From assembly GCA_000715605.1 (NCBI GenBank), contig KL568628.1, forward strand, positions 43,698 to 49,570: 5,873 nt of DNA, in the 5' to 3' direction. Source of the DNA: Streptomyces speibonae (lineage in GTDB: Bacteria > Actinomycetota > Actinomycetes > Streptomycetales > Streptomycetaceae). Both the position numbers and the translations under genes were made by a program. This document shows, in pieces, positions 1-5,348 of this stretch. Each line of letters starts with the position of its first letter. The stretch's first letter is position 1. Below the pieces are notes generated by a model that was not told the origin of the DNA, ran no database searches, and saw only the letters and a program-made list of their open reading frames with translations.

Positions 1-20
1 GAGATGTGTATAAGAGACAG
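1..20 (+). other. Nextera/Tn5 mosaic-end sequencing adapter (artefact)
   Basis: Bases 2-20 match exactly the 19-base Tn5 mosaic end used in Nextera library preparation (AGATGTGTATAAGAGACAG). The G at base 1 fits the read-2 adapter, which ends in CGG before the mosaic end, better than the read-1 adapter, which ends in GTC. Read through, the adapter gives the well-known artefact peptides MCIRDR on the plus strand and VSYTHL on the minus strand. Bases 1-20 are untrimmed adapter at a contig end, and genomic sequence begins at about base 21. Confidence 0.97.
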
Positions 21-471
21 GGGTGAGGCCGGGCATGTCGCTGTGCCAGTGACCCGCGGTGAAGGTGTCCCCGAAGCCGGCGAGGAAGGGGTGGCGGCGG
101 CCCTGCGCGGTGAGGGTGACGGGGAAGGCGCCCGCCTCCCGGTACGGGCTCGGCTCGGCGGGGGCACCCAGGGCCTCGCCGAGGAGCTGGGCGCCCAGGC
201 AGACGCCGACGACCGCCGCGCCCGCCGTGACGCAGGCGGCGATCAGGGCCTTCTCCGCGGCGGCGTCGAAGTGCCGGCACTCCTCGGTGGTCGTGGTGGT
301 GCGCTGCGGCCCGCCCATGACCACGAGCAGGTCGATGCCGGAGGCGGACGCCGGGAGCGCGTCCCCCTCGTGGAGACGGGCGCGGGTGAGGGCGTGGCCC
401 CTGGTGCGGGCCCAGTCCTCGATGGCTCCGGGGCCTTCGAACGACTCGTGGACGACGGTGTGTACGCGCAT
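21..471 (-). CDS. Class I glutamine amidotransferase-like protein, C-terminus cut by contig end
   Basis: About 150 codons are real; the frame then runs into adapter, which adds a false VSYTHL tail. The protein starts MRVHTVVHESFEGPG. It has a GIDLLVVMGGPQ segment (residues 45-56) and the nucleophile elbow GVCLGAQLLGEALG with the predicted catalytic Cys91. HWHSD (141-145) matches the position of HWHGD in GMP-synthase-like GATase1 proteins. Such proteins usually have about 230-250 residues, and their catalytic His-Glu pair (QFHPE-like) lies nearer the C-terminus, so here it would be beyond the break. The ATG at 471 has a GAGGA Shine-Dalgarno (480-484) 8 bases upstream. This is the last visible gene of the operon, 58 bases after the CMD-fold gene. 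The family includes amide-transfer and gamma-glutamyl-hydrolysing enzymes (PuuD-like, and the amidotransferase-like protein of aniline degradation). No synthetase partner is visible, so the substrate is unknown. Confidence 0.88.
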
Positions 472-529
472 GGCTGCGTTCCTCGGTATAGGTGGTGGCG
501 CGGTGGAGCGGGTTGTACGGAGGTGCCGG

Positions 530-1153
530 TCAGGGAGTGGCGGGCCGCTGACCCGATGGGCCGGCAGGAGCGGGCGGGGCGGGCGGGTCGAAGACGCCCA
601 GGGCGAGGGCGAGCATCGTGTAGTAGCCGGTGAGCCACACCAGTTCGGCCAGAGCGCGTTCGCCCAGTGCGGCCACGGTGCCGGCGTAGGTGGCGTCGTC
701 CATGCCCCCGGTGCGGAGCATCACGGAGACGGCGTGCAGTGCGGCGCGGTGCGCCGGGGAGACGCACCGCGGCGGCTTTCCGGCGCGCAGGAGGGTGAGA
801 TCGCCGTCCCCGAGGCCGAGTTGGCGTGCGGCGGGCTCGTGGGCGTACCACTCGAAGGCACTGTCGTGGTGGGCCGCGACGAGCAGGACCGCCGCCTCCC
901 GCAGCAGCGGGTCGAGCCCGGCGGTGTACCGGAGCGCCGCGCCCAGGTTCTGCACCGCGTCGCCGACACCGGGGGCGACGGCCATGACGGCGAACGGTCC
1001 GGCGAGGGCTCCGCGTTCGTCGGTCAGCGGCACGTCCCCGCGCCGCCCCCGGGGACCGTCGAGCAAGCGGCGGCGGAAGGCCGCCTGGCCCGGCGGGAGT
1101 TGGTCCGGCGGGGGCAGCTGGAGGCGTGCCGTGCGCGTCCGTTCAGCGTTCAC
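530..1153 (-). CDS. Carboxymuconolactone decarboxylase (CMD/AhpD-fold) family protein
   Basis: A 207-residue, mostly alpha-helical protein. The core fits the CMD family: REAAVLLVAAHHDSAFEWYAHEPAARQLG (about 85-113, broken here by the family pattern AAxHxxSxFEWYAHE) and, near the C-terminus, ALAELVWLTGYYTMLALALGVFDPP (about 168-191). Glu101 and His105 are the likely conserved polar residues. The CxxC peroxidatic motif of AhpD is absent, so a peroxidase role is unlikely. The founding enzyme decarboxylates gamma-carboxymuconolactone in the beta-ketoadipate pathway, but many homologues in catabolic and biosynthetic clusters act on other lactones or are uncharacterised. The first 50 residues are basic and proline-rich, and the tail is proline- and alanine-rich. 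The GTG start at 1153 is chosen because GGGAGG (plus-strand 1159-1164) lies 5 bases upstream. The start overlaps the end of the extradiol dioxygenase gene by 11 bases, indicating coupled translation. The family call is firm; the reaction is not known. Confidence 0.88.
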   Translation of the reverse strand: MNAERTRTARLQLPPPDQLPPGQAAFRRRLLDGPRGRRGDVPLTDERGALAGPFAVMAVAPGVGDAVQNLGAALRYTAGLDPLLREAAVLLVAAHHDSAFEWYAHEPAARQLGLGDGDLTLLRAGKPPRCVSPAHRAALHAVSVMLRTGGMDDATYAGTVAALGERALAELVWLTGYYTMLALALGVFDPPAPPAPAGPSGQRPATP

Positions 1154-2123
1154 CGTCGCCTCCCGCTGCCGTGCCGTCGGGCGGTGTGCCGTAGAGGTGG
1201 AACTCCGGTGGCAGGGGCGCGCCCCAGCCTGGCTTGGCCTTCCACTCCTCGGCGTTCCAGATGTGGGGCTCGCTGTCGGGGGCGAACACGAGGTAGCCGC
1301 CGTGGGCGATCTCGATGCGGTGGCCGCCGGGTTCGCGGGTGTAGAGGTAGAAGCCCTGGATCGCGGTGTGCCGGGAGGGCCCCGCCTCGATCGGTATGCG
1401 CGCGTCGGCGACGATCTCGGCGGCGCGCAGCACCTCCTCGCGGCTGTCGACGACGTACGCGAGATGGTGCAGCCGTCCCTGGGCCGCGGTGTTCTCGCCG
1501 GTGTAGATGAGTTCGTGGCCCTGGATGGAGCTGCTCATCCAGGCGGCGGCCTCCTGGTGGCCGTCGGGCCGGCGGACGATCTCGTACGTGCGCAGCCCGA
1601 ACGCCGTCTCCCAGAACTCGCGGCAGGCGCGGACGTCGCGGGCGAGGAGGTTGACGTGGTCGAGGCGGCGGACGTTCGCGCCGCGCCCGGCGTAGGCCTG
1701 GTGGTTGGTGGGGACGACCGGGCGGCTCTCGGGCGGAGCGGTGTGGCGCTGTGTGCCGTAGTAGAGGCGGAAGACGTGTCCGTCGGGGTCGGTGAACTCG
1801 TACCAGGGGCCGATGCCGCGGTCGGCGGGGATCCAGCGGCCCCGGTGTCCGTGGGTCTCGAGCCACTCGGTGCGGCGCAGCAGGGCGCCGGGGCTCCAGG
1901 TGCGCCAGGAGACCCAGGCGGGTTCGGCGCGTTCGGCGGCGATCACCTTGAGCGACCATGCCTCGTAGTCGCCGTGGGCCCGCAGGTAGGTGGCCCTGCC
2001 CTCCTCGGCGACGACGTCCATGCCGAGCAGGCCGGTGAAGTAGCGCAGGGTGCCCTCGGGGTCGGGGGTGCGCAGGGCGTGGGGGCCGAGGTGGGCGAGT
2101 TCGTGGCGGGGTTCGTCGGTCAT
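1143..2123 (-). CDS. Type I extradiol ring-cleavage dioxygenase, catechol 2,3-dioxygenase-like (VOC fold)
   Basis: 326 residues with two vicinal-oxygen-chelate domains: an N-terminal non-catalytic one (about 12-124) and a catalytic one (about 153-278). The 2-His-1-Glu iron ligands are all visible (ATG numbering): His156 in RLDHVNL, His220 in RLHHLAY and Glu271 in GGHRIEIAHGGY. His252 and Tyr261 also fit the active-site His246 and Tyr255 of XylE: each lies the same distance before the Glu ligand (19 and 10 residues) as I recall for XylE. The length fits the family (about 290-330). Such enzymes cleave a catechol next to its diol with O2 and Fe(II), giving a yellow hydroxymuconic semialdehyde-type product. 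ATG at 2123 is preferred to GTG at 2126 because GGAG (2131-2134) sits 7 bases from the ATG but only 4 from the GTG. The start overlaps the SnoaL stop as TGATG, and the 3' end overlaps the CMD-fold gene. The substrate could be a simple catechol or a larger aromatic. Confidence 0.93.
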   Translation of the reverse strand: MTDEPRHELAHLGPHALRTPDPEGTLRYFTGLLGMDVVAEEGRATYLRAHGDYEAWSLKVIAAERAEPAWVSWRTWSPGALLRRTEWLETHGHRGRWIPADRGIGPWYEFTDPDGHVFRLYYGTQRHTAPPESRPVVPTNHQAYAGRGANVRRLDHVNLLARDVRACREFWETAFGLRTYEIVRRPDGHQEAAAWMSSSIQGHELIYTGENTAAQGRLHHLAYVVDSREEVLRAAEIVADARIPIEAGPSRHTAIQGFYLYTREPGGHRIEIAHGGYLVFAPDSEPHIWNAEEWKAKPGWGAPLPPEFHLYGTPPDGTAAGGDGER

Positions 2124-2566
2124 CACGGTGCTCCGGGGGTGCGGGGCGACGCGAGGGTGTCGTCGCGGAAGACGGGCGCGATGACGCGCTCGGTGATCCG
2201 CCAGGACCCGTGTGCGTCGCGGGCGTAGATGTCGTGGAAGTCGGCGACCATGAACAGCGGCACGCCGCGCGCCGGGTCGGTGTTGGCGGCGAAGGTGTGC
2301 CAGCTGGAGCGGCCGAGCACGGTGGCGTGCGGTCCGTCGCGCAGCAGGAGGTTGCCCAGGCCGTGCCGGGTGGTGCGGGTGCCGGGGCGGGCGCGGAAGG
2401 AGGCGATCACGGCGTCGGCGTCGTGGAACTCGCCGTTGCCGCCCGCGTAGTGGACGTCCGGGGCGAGCAGGTCGCGCAGGGCGTCGAAGTCGTGCAGGTC
2501 GAGGGCCCAGGCGAAACGGGCGTTGAGGTGGGCCAGTTCCGCGCGGGTGGCCGGGTCGACGGTCAT
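2123..2566 (-). CDS. SnoaL/NTF2-like small protein (nuclear transport factor 2 family)
   Basis: 147 residues with the pattern of SnoaL_4/NTF2-like alpha+beta barrels: an N-terminal helix (ELAHLNARFAWALDLHDFDALRDLL, about 10-34, abbreviated to its family features RFAWALD and DFDALRDLLAPDV), then GxxG and a helix DADAVIASFRAR, a TRHGLGN strand, and a C-terminal WRITERVIAPVFRDD strand. This fold covers scytalone dehydratase-like dehydratases, ketosteroid-isomerase-type isomerases, polyketide cyclases and the beta subunits of ring-hydroxylating dioxygenases. Polar residues that could line the cavity include His67 in TRHGLGN and the His in SSWHTF. The ATG at 2566 has GGAG (2572-2575) 5 bases upstream and overlaps the FAH stop as ATGA. 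Its own stop overlaps the extradiol dioxygenase start. This position suggests a dehydration, isomerisation or cyclisation step, or a non-catalytic subunit. No ring-hydroxylating alpha subunit is visible, so a beta-subunit role is less likely. The specific function is unknown. Confidence 0.85.
   Translation of the reverse strand: MTVDPATRAELAHLNARFAWALDLHDFDALRDLLAPDVHYAGGNGEFHDADAVIASFRARPGTRTTRHGLGNLLLRDGPHATVLGRSSWHTFAANTDPARGVPLFMVADFHDIYARDAHGSWRITERVIAPVFRDDTLASPRTPGAP
2131..2134 (-). promoter_or_regulatory. Ribosome binding site that decides the extradiol dioxygenase start
   Basis: On the minus strand GGAG is followed by CACC and then GTGATG. Spacing is 4 bases to the GTG at 2126 and 7 to the ATG at 2123, so the ATG is the better start. 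The site lies within the last codons of the SnoaL gene. Confidence 0.6.
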
Positions 2567-3486
2567 CGCCACTCCACGGTGTTGGCGAGGGTGCCGACGC
2601 GGTCGATGGTGATCTCCACCCGTCCGCCGAGGCGGTTGAGGTCGAGGTTCTGCACCGCGCCGCCGGTGGCCGAGCGGCGCAGCGCCGTGCCCATGCCGAT
2701 CACGTCGCCCGGTTCCAGGGTCAGGTAGCGGGAGGCGAACGCGATCACCTGCGCGACGTCGAACCGCAGGTGGGCCGTGGTGTCGTCGGTGACGGTCCGG
2801 CCGTCGTGGGAGCAGGTGATGCGCAGGGCGTGCGGGTCGGGCACCTCGTCGGCGGTGACGACCCAGGGGCCCATGGGCGCGAACGTGTCGGAGCCCTTGT
2901 AGCGGCCGGGGTAGCTGACCCAGCTCTCCACGGTGCGCACGCCGTCGGCGGCCTGCGGGTCGGGGTGGATCGCCCCGTAGTGGAAGGTGTCCTCGGCGCG
3001 CAGGCCGGGTGCGGTGATGTCGTTGAGGACGGTGTAGCCGAACACGTGGGAGAGGGCGTCGGCGCGGTCGACGTCGGTGGCGGACCTGCCGATGACGACG
3101 GCGAGTTCGGGTTCCGGGTGGACCCGTCCGTCGTCCTTGCGCAGCCGGATGGCGCGGCCGTGGCCGACCAGCGCCGTGGCGGGCTTGAGGAACAGGGCGG
3201 GGGTGTCCGGGCCGGACAGGATGCGGTCCGGGTTGGCGCTGTTGTTGAGGGCGACGCACAGCACCTTGCCCGGCCGGGGCACCGGCGGCAGCCAGGACAG
3301 CTCCGCCACGGGCAGGCGCCGGCCCGTCCGCAGCGCCTGCCCGACCGCCGCCGCCCGGTCCCCCTCGGACGCGGCGACGACGCGTGCGACGTCGGTGAAG
3401 CCGTCCGGCAGTACGGCGGCCTCGGTGTCCGACACCGCCACGACGGCGGCCGTGCCGTTCGTGCGCTCGATGGTTGCGAACCTCAT
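2563..3486 (-). CDS. Fumarylacetoacetate hydrolase (FAH) family enzyme
   Basis: 307 residues. The FAH fold is clear from residue 73: GKVLCVALNN (73-82), FLKPATALVGHG (99-110), the metal-binding HPEPELAVVIG (123-133; Glu125 and Glu127), GYTVLND (150-156; Asp156), a KGSDTFAPMGPWVV block (197-210) and LEPGDVIGMGTA (257-268). Family members use Mg2+ or Mn2+ to cleave C-C bonds, decarboxylate or hydrate 2-keto and 2,4-diketo acids, and act after ring fission in homoprotocatechuate and meta-cleavage pathways. The residues before 73 form the usual N-terminal domain. One oddity: where many members have NYxxHxxE with a catalytic His-Glu dyad, this one has NNSANPDR, with Asn85 and Arg88 at those positions. 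The ATG at 3486 has a modest GAGGG (3495-3499) 8 bases upstream. It follows the metallo-hydrolase by 17 bases and overlaps the SnoaL gene by 4. It most likely processes the dioxygenase product (inference). Confidence 0.92.
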   Translation of the reverse strand: MRFATIERTNGTAAVVAVSDTEAAVLPDGFTDVARVVAASEGDRAAAVGQALRTGRRLPVAELSWLPPVPRPGKVLCVALNNSANPDRILSGPDTPALFLKPATALVGHGRAIRLRKDDGRVHPEPELAVVIGRSATDVDRADALSHVFGYTVLNDITAPGLRAEDTFHYGAIHPDPQAADGVRTVESWVSYPGRYKGSDTFAPMGPWVVTADEVPDPHALRITCSHDGRTVTDDTTAHLRFDVAQVIAFASRYLTLEPGDVIGMGTALRRSATGGAVQNLDLNRLGGRVEITIDRVGTLANTVEWR

Positions 3487-3503
3487 GGCGACTGCCCTCG
3501 CTC

Positions 3504-4307
3504 TCAGCTCTGTGCGGCGGCCACGGGCAGCGGCACGCTCTCGCCGTCGGTCACGAGGTGCGGGACGACGCCCCGGGCCTCGGCGGCGCGGCGGAACCGG
3601 TCGGGGATGTCGGGCTGTTCGGTGTAGGCGGGAGGGTTGTCGAACAGCTCGTAGTGGATGGCGCAGGCGGCGGTGGCGCCGAGGACGGCGGCGGCCTCCA
3701 CGGCCTGTTCGGGGGTGAGCGTGACGGGCACGTTGGCCTCGTAGCCCTCGAAGCGTGCGATGACGCCGTTGACCGGGAGGAACGCCACGTCGAAGGGGCC
3801 GTGGTCGCGGGCGATCTGCCACCAGTTGCCGTGCCACATGGTGTCCCCGCAGTGGATGATGCGCCGCCCTGCGCCCTCCACGACCCAGGCGACCTGGTGG
3901 GAGTCGGTGCCCCGCCAGTCCAGGGAGGCGACGGGTGTGACGGTCAGCTCTCCGATGCGGCGCGGCTGTCCGAGTTCCTGCGCGACGGCGTCGATGCCGT
4001 CCTCGGCCAGGGCGGCCGCGCTGGTGGTGTGGCAGCCGGCGGTGCCGGTGGCGGCGAGGCGCCCGACGAGGTCCCGGTCGTAGTGGTCGGGGTGGAGGTG
4101 GGTGATCAGGGCGTGGGTGCCGGCGGGGACGTCGACGGCGGGCAGGGGGCGCTTGGGGCGGCCGAGGACGGGGCGGAGCGGTTCGACGTTCTCGAGCGCG
4201 TCGATGACGACGCGGGTCTCGCCGAGGCGGACCTCGACGCCCGCCCAGCCGAGGCGGCGCAGCCGGAGCGCGGTGCCGGCGCCGGTCGTGTCGTTGGCGG
4301 TGGTCAT
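3504..4307 (-). CDS. Metallo-beta-lactamase-fold hydrolase (COG2220/UlaG-like)
   Basis: 267 residues, probably cytosolic, with no signal peptide visible. The fold signature is THLHPDHYD (69-77), giving the HxHxDH metal motif His70, His72, Asp74 and His75. It is followed by His137 in DSHQVAWVVE, Asp155 in IHCGDTMWHGNWW and His218 in AIHYELFDN. Binding of one or two metals (Zn2+, Mn2+ or similar) is therefore predicted. The N-terminal RRLGWAGVEVRLGETRVVID stretch fits the COG2220 'metal-dependent hydrolase' group, which includes the lactonase UlaG and N-acyl phosphatidylethanolamine phospholipase-like proteins, rather than true beta-lactamases. The ATG at 4307 is well supported by AAGGAG (4317-4322) 9 bases upstream, the best ribosome binding site in the window. 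It lies second in the operon, 56 bases after the oxidoreductase and 17 before the FAH gene. A lactone- or ester-opening role in the same pathway is plausible but not shown. Confidence 0.9.
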   Translation of the reverse strand: MTTANDTTGAGTALRLRRLGWAGVEVRLGETRVVIDALENVEPLRPVLGRPKRPLPAVDVPAGTHALITHLHPDHYDRDLVGRLAATGTAGCHTTSAAALAEDGIDAVAQELGQPRRIGELTVTPVASLDWRGTDSHQVAWVVEGAGRRIIHCGDTMWHGNWWQIARDHGPFDVAFLPVNGVIARFEGYEANVPVTLTPEQAVEAAAVLGATAACAIHYELFDNPPAYTEQPDIPDRFRRAAEARGVVPHLVTDGESVPLPVAAAQS

Positions 4308-4316
4308 GGTGTGGGT

Positions 4317-4322
4317 CTCCTT
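4317..4322 (-). promoter_or_regulatory. Strong Shine-Dalgarno of the metallo-hydrolase gene
   Basis: AAGGAG on the minus strand, 9 bases from the ATG at 4307. It lies in the 56-base gap after the oxidoreductase gene, so this gene can be translated independently of its upstream neighbour, unlike the overlapping genes further down. I see no terminator-like hairpin with a T run in the gap. Confidence 0.7.
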
Positions 4323-4363
4323 GATGTGCGGGACGCGTGCGGGGGGCCGGGTCCGGTGTGCGG

Positions 4364-5239
4364 TCAGGGGCGGCGGGCGGGGCGTATGCCGAGGGCGGCG
4401 CGGACGGCGTCCTCCAGGGGGCGCGGGGCGCGGCCGGTGAGGTCGGCGACGGCGTCGGTGGGGCGGGCGAGGTGGCCGGCGCGGGTCGCGGCGCCGAAGG
4501 AGGTGATCAGCGCGACCGCGGGTTCCGGGAGCCCAAAGGCCCGCAGTCCGGCCGCGAACTCGTCGTCGCCGACGTGGACGACCTCCACGTCACGGCCCGC
4601 GACCTCGCCGGCCAGCGCCGCGAGGTCGTCGGCGTCGAGCGCCCGCGGGCCGCTGATGTCGAAGGCCCGGTCCTCGTGCCCGTCCTGGGTGAGCACCGCG
4701 GCGGCGGCTTCGGCGCAGTCCTCCCGCCAGACATGGGCGGACCTGCCGTCGCCGGCGTTGGTGACGAGCCGTCCGTCGGCCGCCGCCCGCTGGATCACGG
4801 GCACCTGGAGGTGGGCGTAGAGGTGGTTGCGGAGCACGGTCCAGCGCAGCCCGCTCTCGCGCAGCGCCCGCTCGGTGCCCGCGTGGTCGGCGACCACCAC
4901 GGCCGGGTTGGCCGGGACCGGGTCGGGCACGGAGGTGTAGACGAGGTGCGCCACCCCCGCCCGGGCCGCCGCCGTGACGGCCGCCCGGTGCTGGGCGAGC
5001 CGGCCCCCCACGTGGTCGGTGGAGACGAGCAGCAGCCGCTCGACGCCCGCGAACGCGTCGACGAGTCCCCGGTACCGGTCGAAGTCGGCGCGCCGCACCT
5101 GGACGCCCCGCGCGGCGAGGTCGGCGAGCGTGTCCGGCGAGCGCGTGGTCAGGACGACCTCGCGCGGGTCGACGGTGCGCAGCACCGCCTCGGCGGTGGC
5201 GCGGCCGAGCGGTCCGGAAGCGCCGGTGATGCCGATCAT
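4364..5239 (-). CDS. NmrA-family NAD(P)-binding oxidoreductase (atypical SDR, QOR2-like)
   Basis: 291 residues. The Rossmann dinucleotide motif TGASGPLG (5-12) is at the very N-terminus. A second strand ends in TTRSPDT, where Arg33 may favour NADP. ADFD (51-54), RLLLVSTD (68-75) and HLVYTS (98-103) follow. ESGLRWTVLRN (128-138) and AFDISGP (192-198) are typical of NmrA/QOR2 atypical short-chain dehydrogenases. The classic YxxxK pair is not obvious, as in many NmrA proteins. Members are either NAD(P)H:quinone reductases or redox-sensing NAD(P) binders. The ATG at 5239 is preferred: AGGGG (plus-strand 5248-5252) lies 8 bases upstream and the Rossmann motif follows directly. A GTG at 5248 would add three residues but has no ribosome site and would need leaderless translation. 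It is the first gene of the minus-strand operon and is divergent from the Rrf2 regulator, a pairing known from ywnA-ywnB in Bacillus and rsrR in Streptomyces. It may remove quinones formed from catechols (inference). Confidence 0.9.
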   Translation of the reverse strand: MIGITGASGPLGRATAEAVLRTVDPREVVLTTRSPDTLADLAARGVQVRRADFDRYRGLVDAFAGVERLLLVSTDHVGGRLAQHRAAVTAAARAGVAHLVYTSVPDPVPANPAVVVADHAGTERALRESGLRWTVLRNHLYAHLQVPVIQRAAADGRLVTNAGDGRSAHVWREDCAEAAAAVLTQDGHEDRAFDISGPRALDADDLAALAGEVAGRDVEVVHVGDDEFAAGLRAFGLPEPAVALITSFGAATRAGHLARPTDAVADLTGRAPRPLEDAVRAALGIRPARRP

Positions 5240-5253
5240 CACCCTCACCCCTA

Positions 5254-5259
5254 ACTGTA
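5254..5259 (-). promoter_or_regulatory. Possible -10 element of the minus-strand operon
   Basis: TACAGT on the minus strand matches 4 of 6 bases of TATAAT and lies just upstream of the oxidoreductase. No convincing -35 is seen 16-18 bases further up. If it is used, transcription would start close to 5247, leaving a leader of about 8 bases before the ATG at 5239, or making the GTG at 5248 a leaderless start. It lies beside the first GGCTACG dyad. Confidence 0.3.
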
Positions 5260-5267
5260 ATCACAAT

Positions 5268-5287
5268 GGCTACGGATTTTCGTAGTC
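5268..5287. promoter_or_regulatory. Operator-like dyad A (GGCTACG-6-CGTAGTC)
   Basis: GGCTACG (5268-5274) faces CGTAGTC (5281-5287) across 6 AT-rich bases. The arms pair at 6 of 7 positions. It is nearest the oxidoreductase gene and just upstream of its possible -10 element, where a bound regulator would cover the -35 region of the minus-strand operon. It is the likely target of the divergent Rrf2 regulator, by analogy with autoregulated Rrf2 genes. Confidence 0.55.
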
Positions 5288-5292
5288 GTCTC

Positions 5293-5318
5293 GGCTACGA
5301 ATTTCTTGAAGCGTAGCC
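5293..5318. promoter_or_regulatory. Operator-like perfect dyad B (GGCTACG-12-CGTAGCC)
   Basis: GGCTACG (5293-5299) and CGTAGCC (5312-5318) are perfect 7-base inverted repeats separated by 12 bases, 26 bases overall. This is close in size to Rrf2 operators (dyads of about 23-25 bp). It covers the predicted -35 of the regulator gene (TTGAAG, 5306-5311), so binding should repress the regulator itself. Confidence 0.6.
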
Positions 5319-5332
5319 ACGGCGGCTACAAA
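5306..5332 (+). promoter_or_regulatory. Putative promoter of the Rrf2 regulator gene
   Basis: TTGAAG (5306-5311) resembles a -35 and TACAAA (5327-5332) a -10 (4 of 6 matches). The spacing is 15 bases, shorter than the usual 16-18. Transcription would begin near 5339, leaving only about 10 bases before the ATG at 5349. Both hexamers overlap GGCTAC half-sites, which suits repression. The hexamer match is weak. Confidence 0.35.
5313..5329. promoter_or_regulatory. Operator-like dyad C (GTAGCC-5-GGCTAC)
   Basis: GTAGCC (5313-5318) and GGCTAC (5324-5329) form perfect 6-base arms with a 5-base spacer, in the outward orientation relative to dyads A and B. It shares its left arm with dyad B. The right arm is a fifth half-site that runs into the putative -10 of the regulator gene. 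It could be a lone half-site bound cooperatively, or an mRNA hairpin. Confidence 0.45.
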
Positions 5333-5348
5333 AGGGCAAGATGGAGGC

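Noticed and set aside
2..20. A natural Tn5-type transposon end
   Set aside because: The match is to the engineered hyperactive mosaic end at the exact window edge, with no transposase or second end, so a library adapter is the simpler explanation.
472..529. Internal promoter in the 58-base gap before the amidotransferase
   Set aside because: Only weak TA-containing hexamers and a ribosome site are present, which is not enough for a call.
4..633. Plus-strand open frame starting MCIRDR
   Set aside because: It starts in the adapter and lies antisense to the amidotransferase and CMD-fold genes. The sequence resembles no family and is a product of high GC.
59..2228. Long plus-strand open frames (483 and 512 codons)
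   Set aside because: They are antisense to genes with clear motifs and good starts. The Gly/Ala/Val/Arg-rich translations are typical of GC-rich shadow frames.
2566..3259. Upstream part of the minus-strand frame that contains the SnoaL gene (378 codons in all)
   Set aside because: The part before the ATG at 2566 is Arg/Pro-rich and antiparallel to nothing known; it is a shadow of the FAH gene in another frame. The SnoaL fold and ribosome site begin at 2566.
3487..3837. N-terminal extension of the FAH frame (424 codons in all)
   Set aside because: The extension is an Arg-rich shadow of the metallo-hydrolase gene. The ATG at 3486 begins the normal FAH N-terminal domain at a normal length.
4308..4363. 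Promoter or terminator in the 56-base gap between the oxidoreductase and the metallo-hydrolase
   Set aside because: Apart from the strong Shine-Dalgarno, I see only short self-complementary GC runs and no clear -10/-35 or hairpin.
3474..5254. Long plus-strand open frames (448 and 305 codons) opposite the metallo-hydrolase and NmrA genes
   Set aside because: Low-complexity translation with no motifs and no ribosome sites; both opposite genes have intact catalytic or cofactor motifs.
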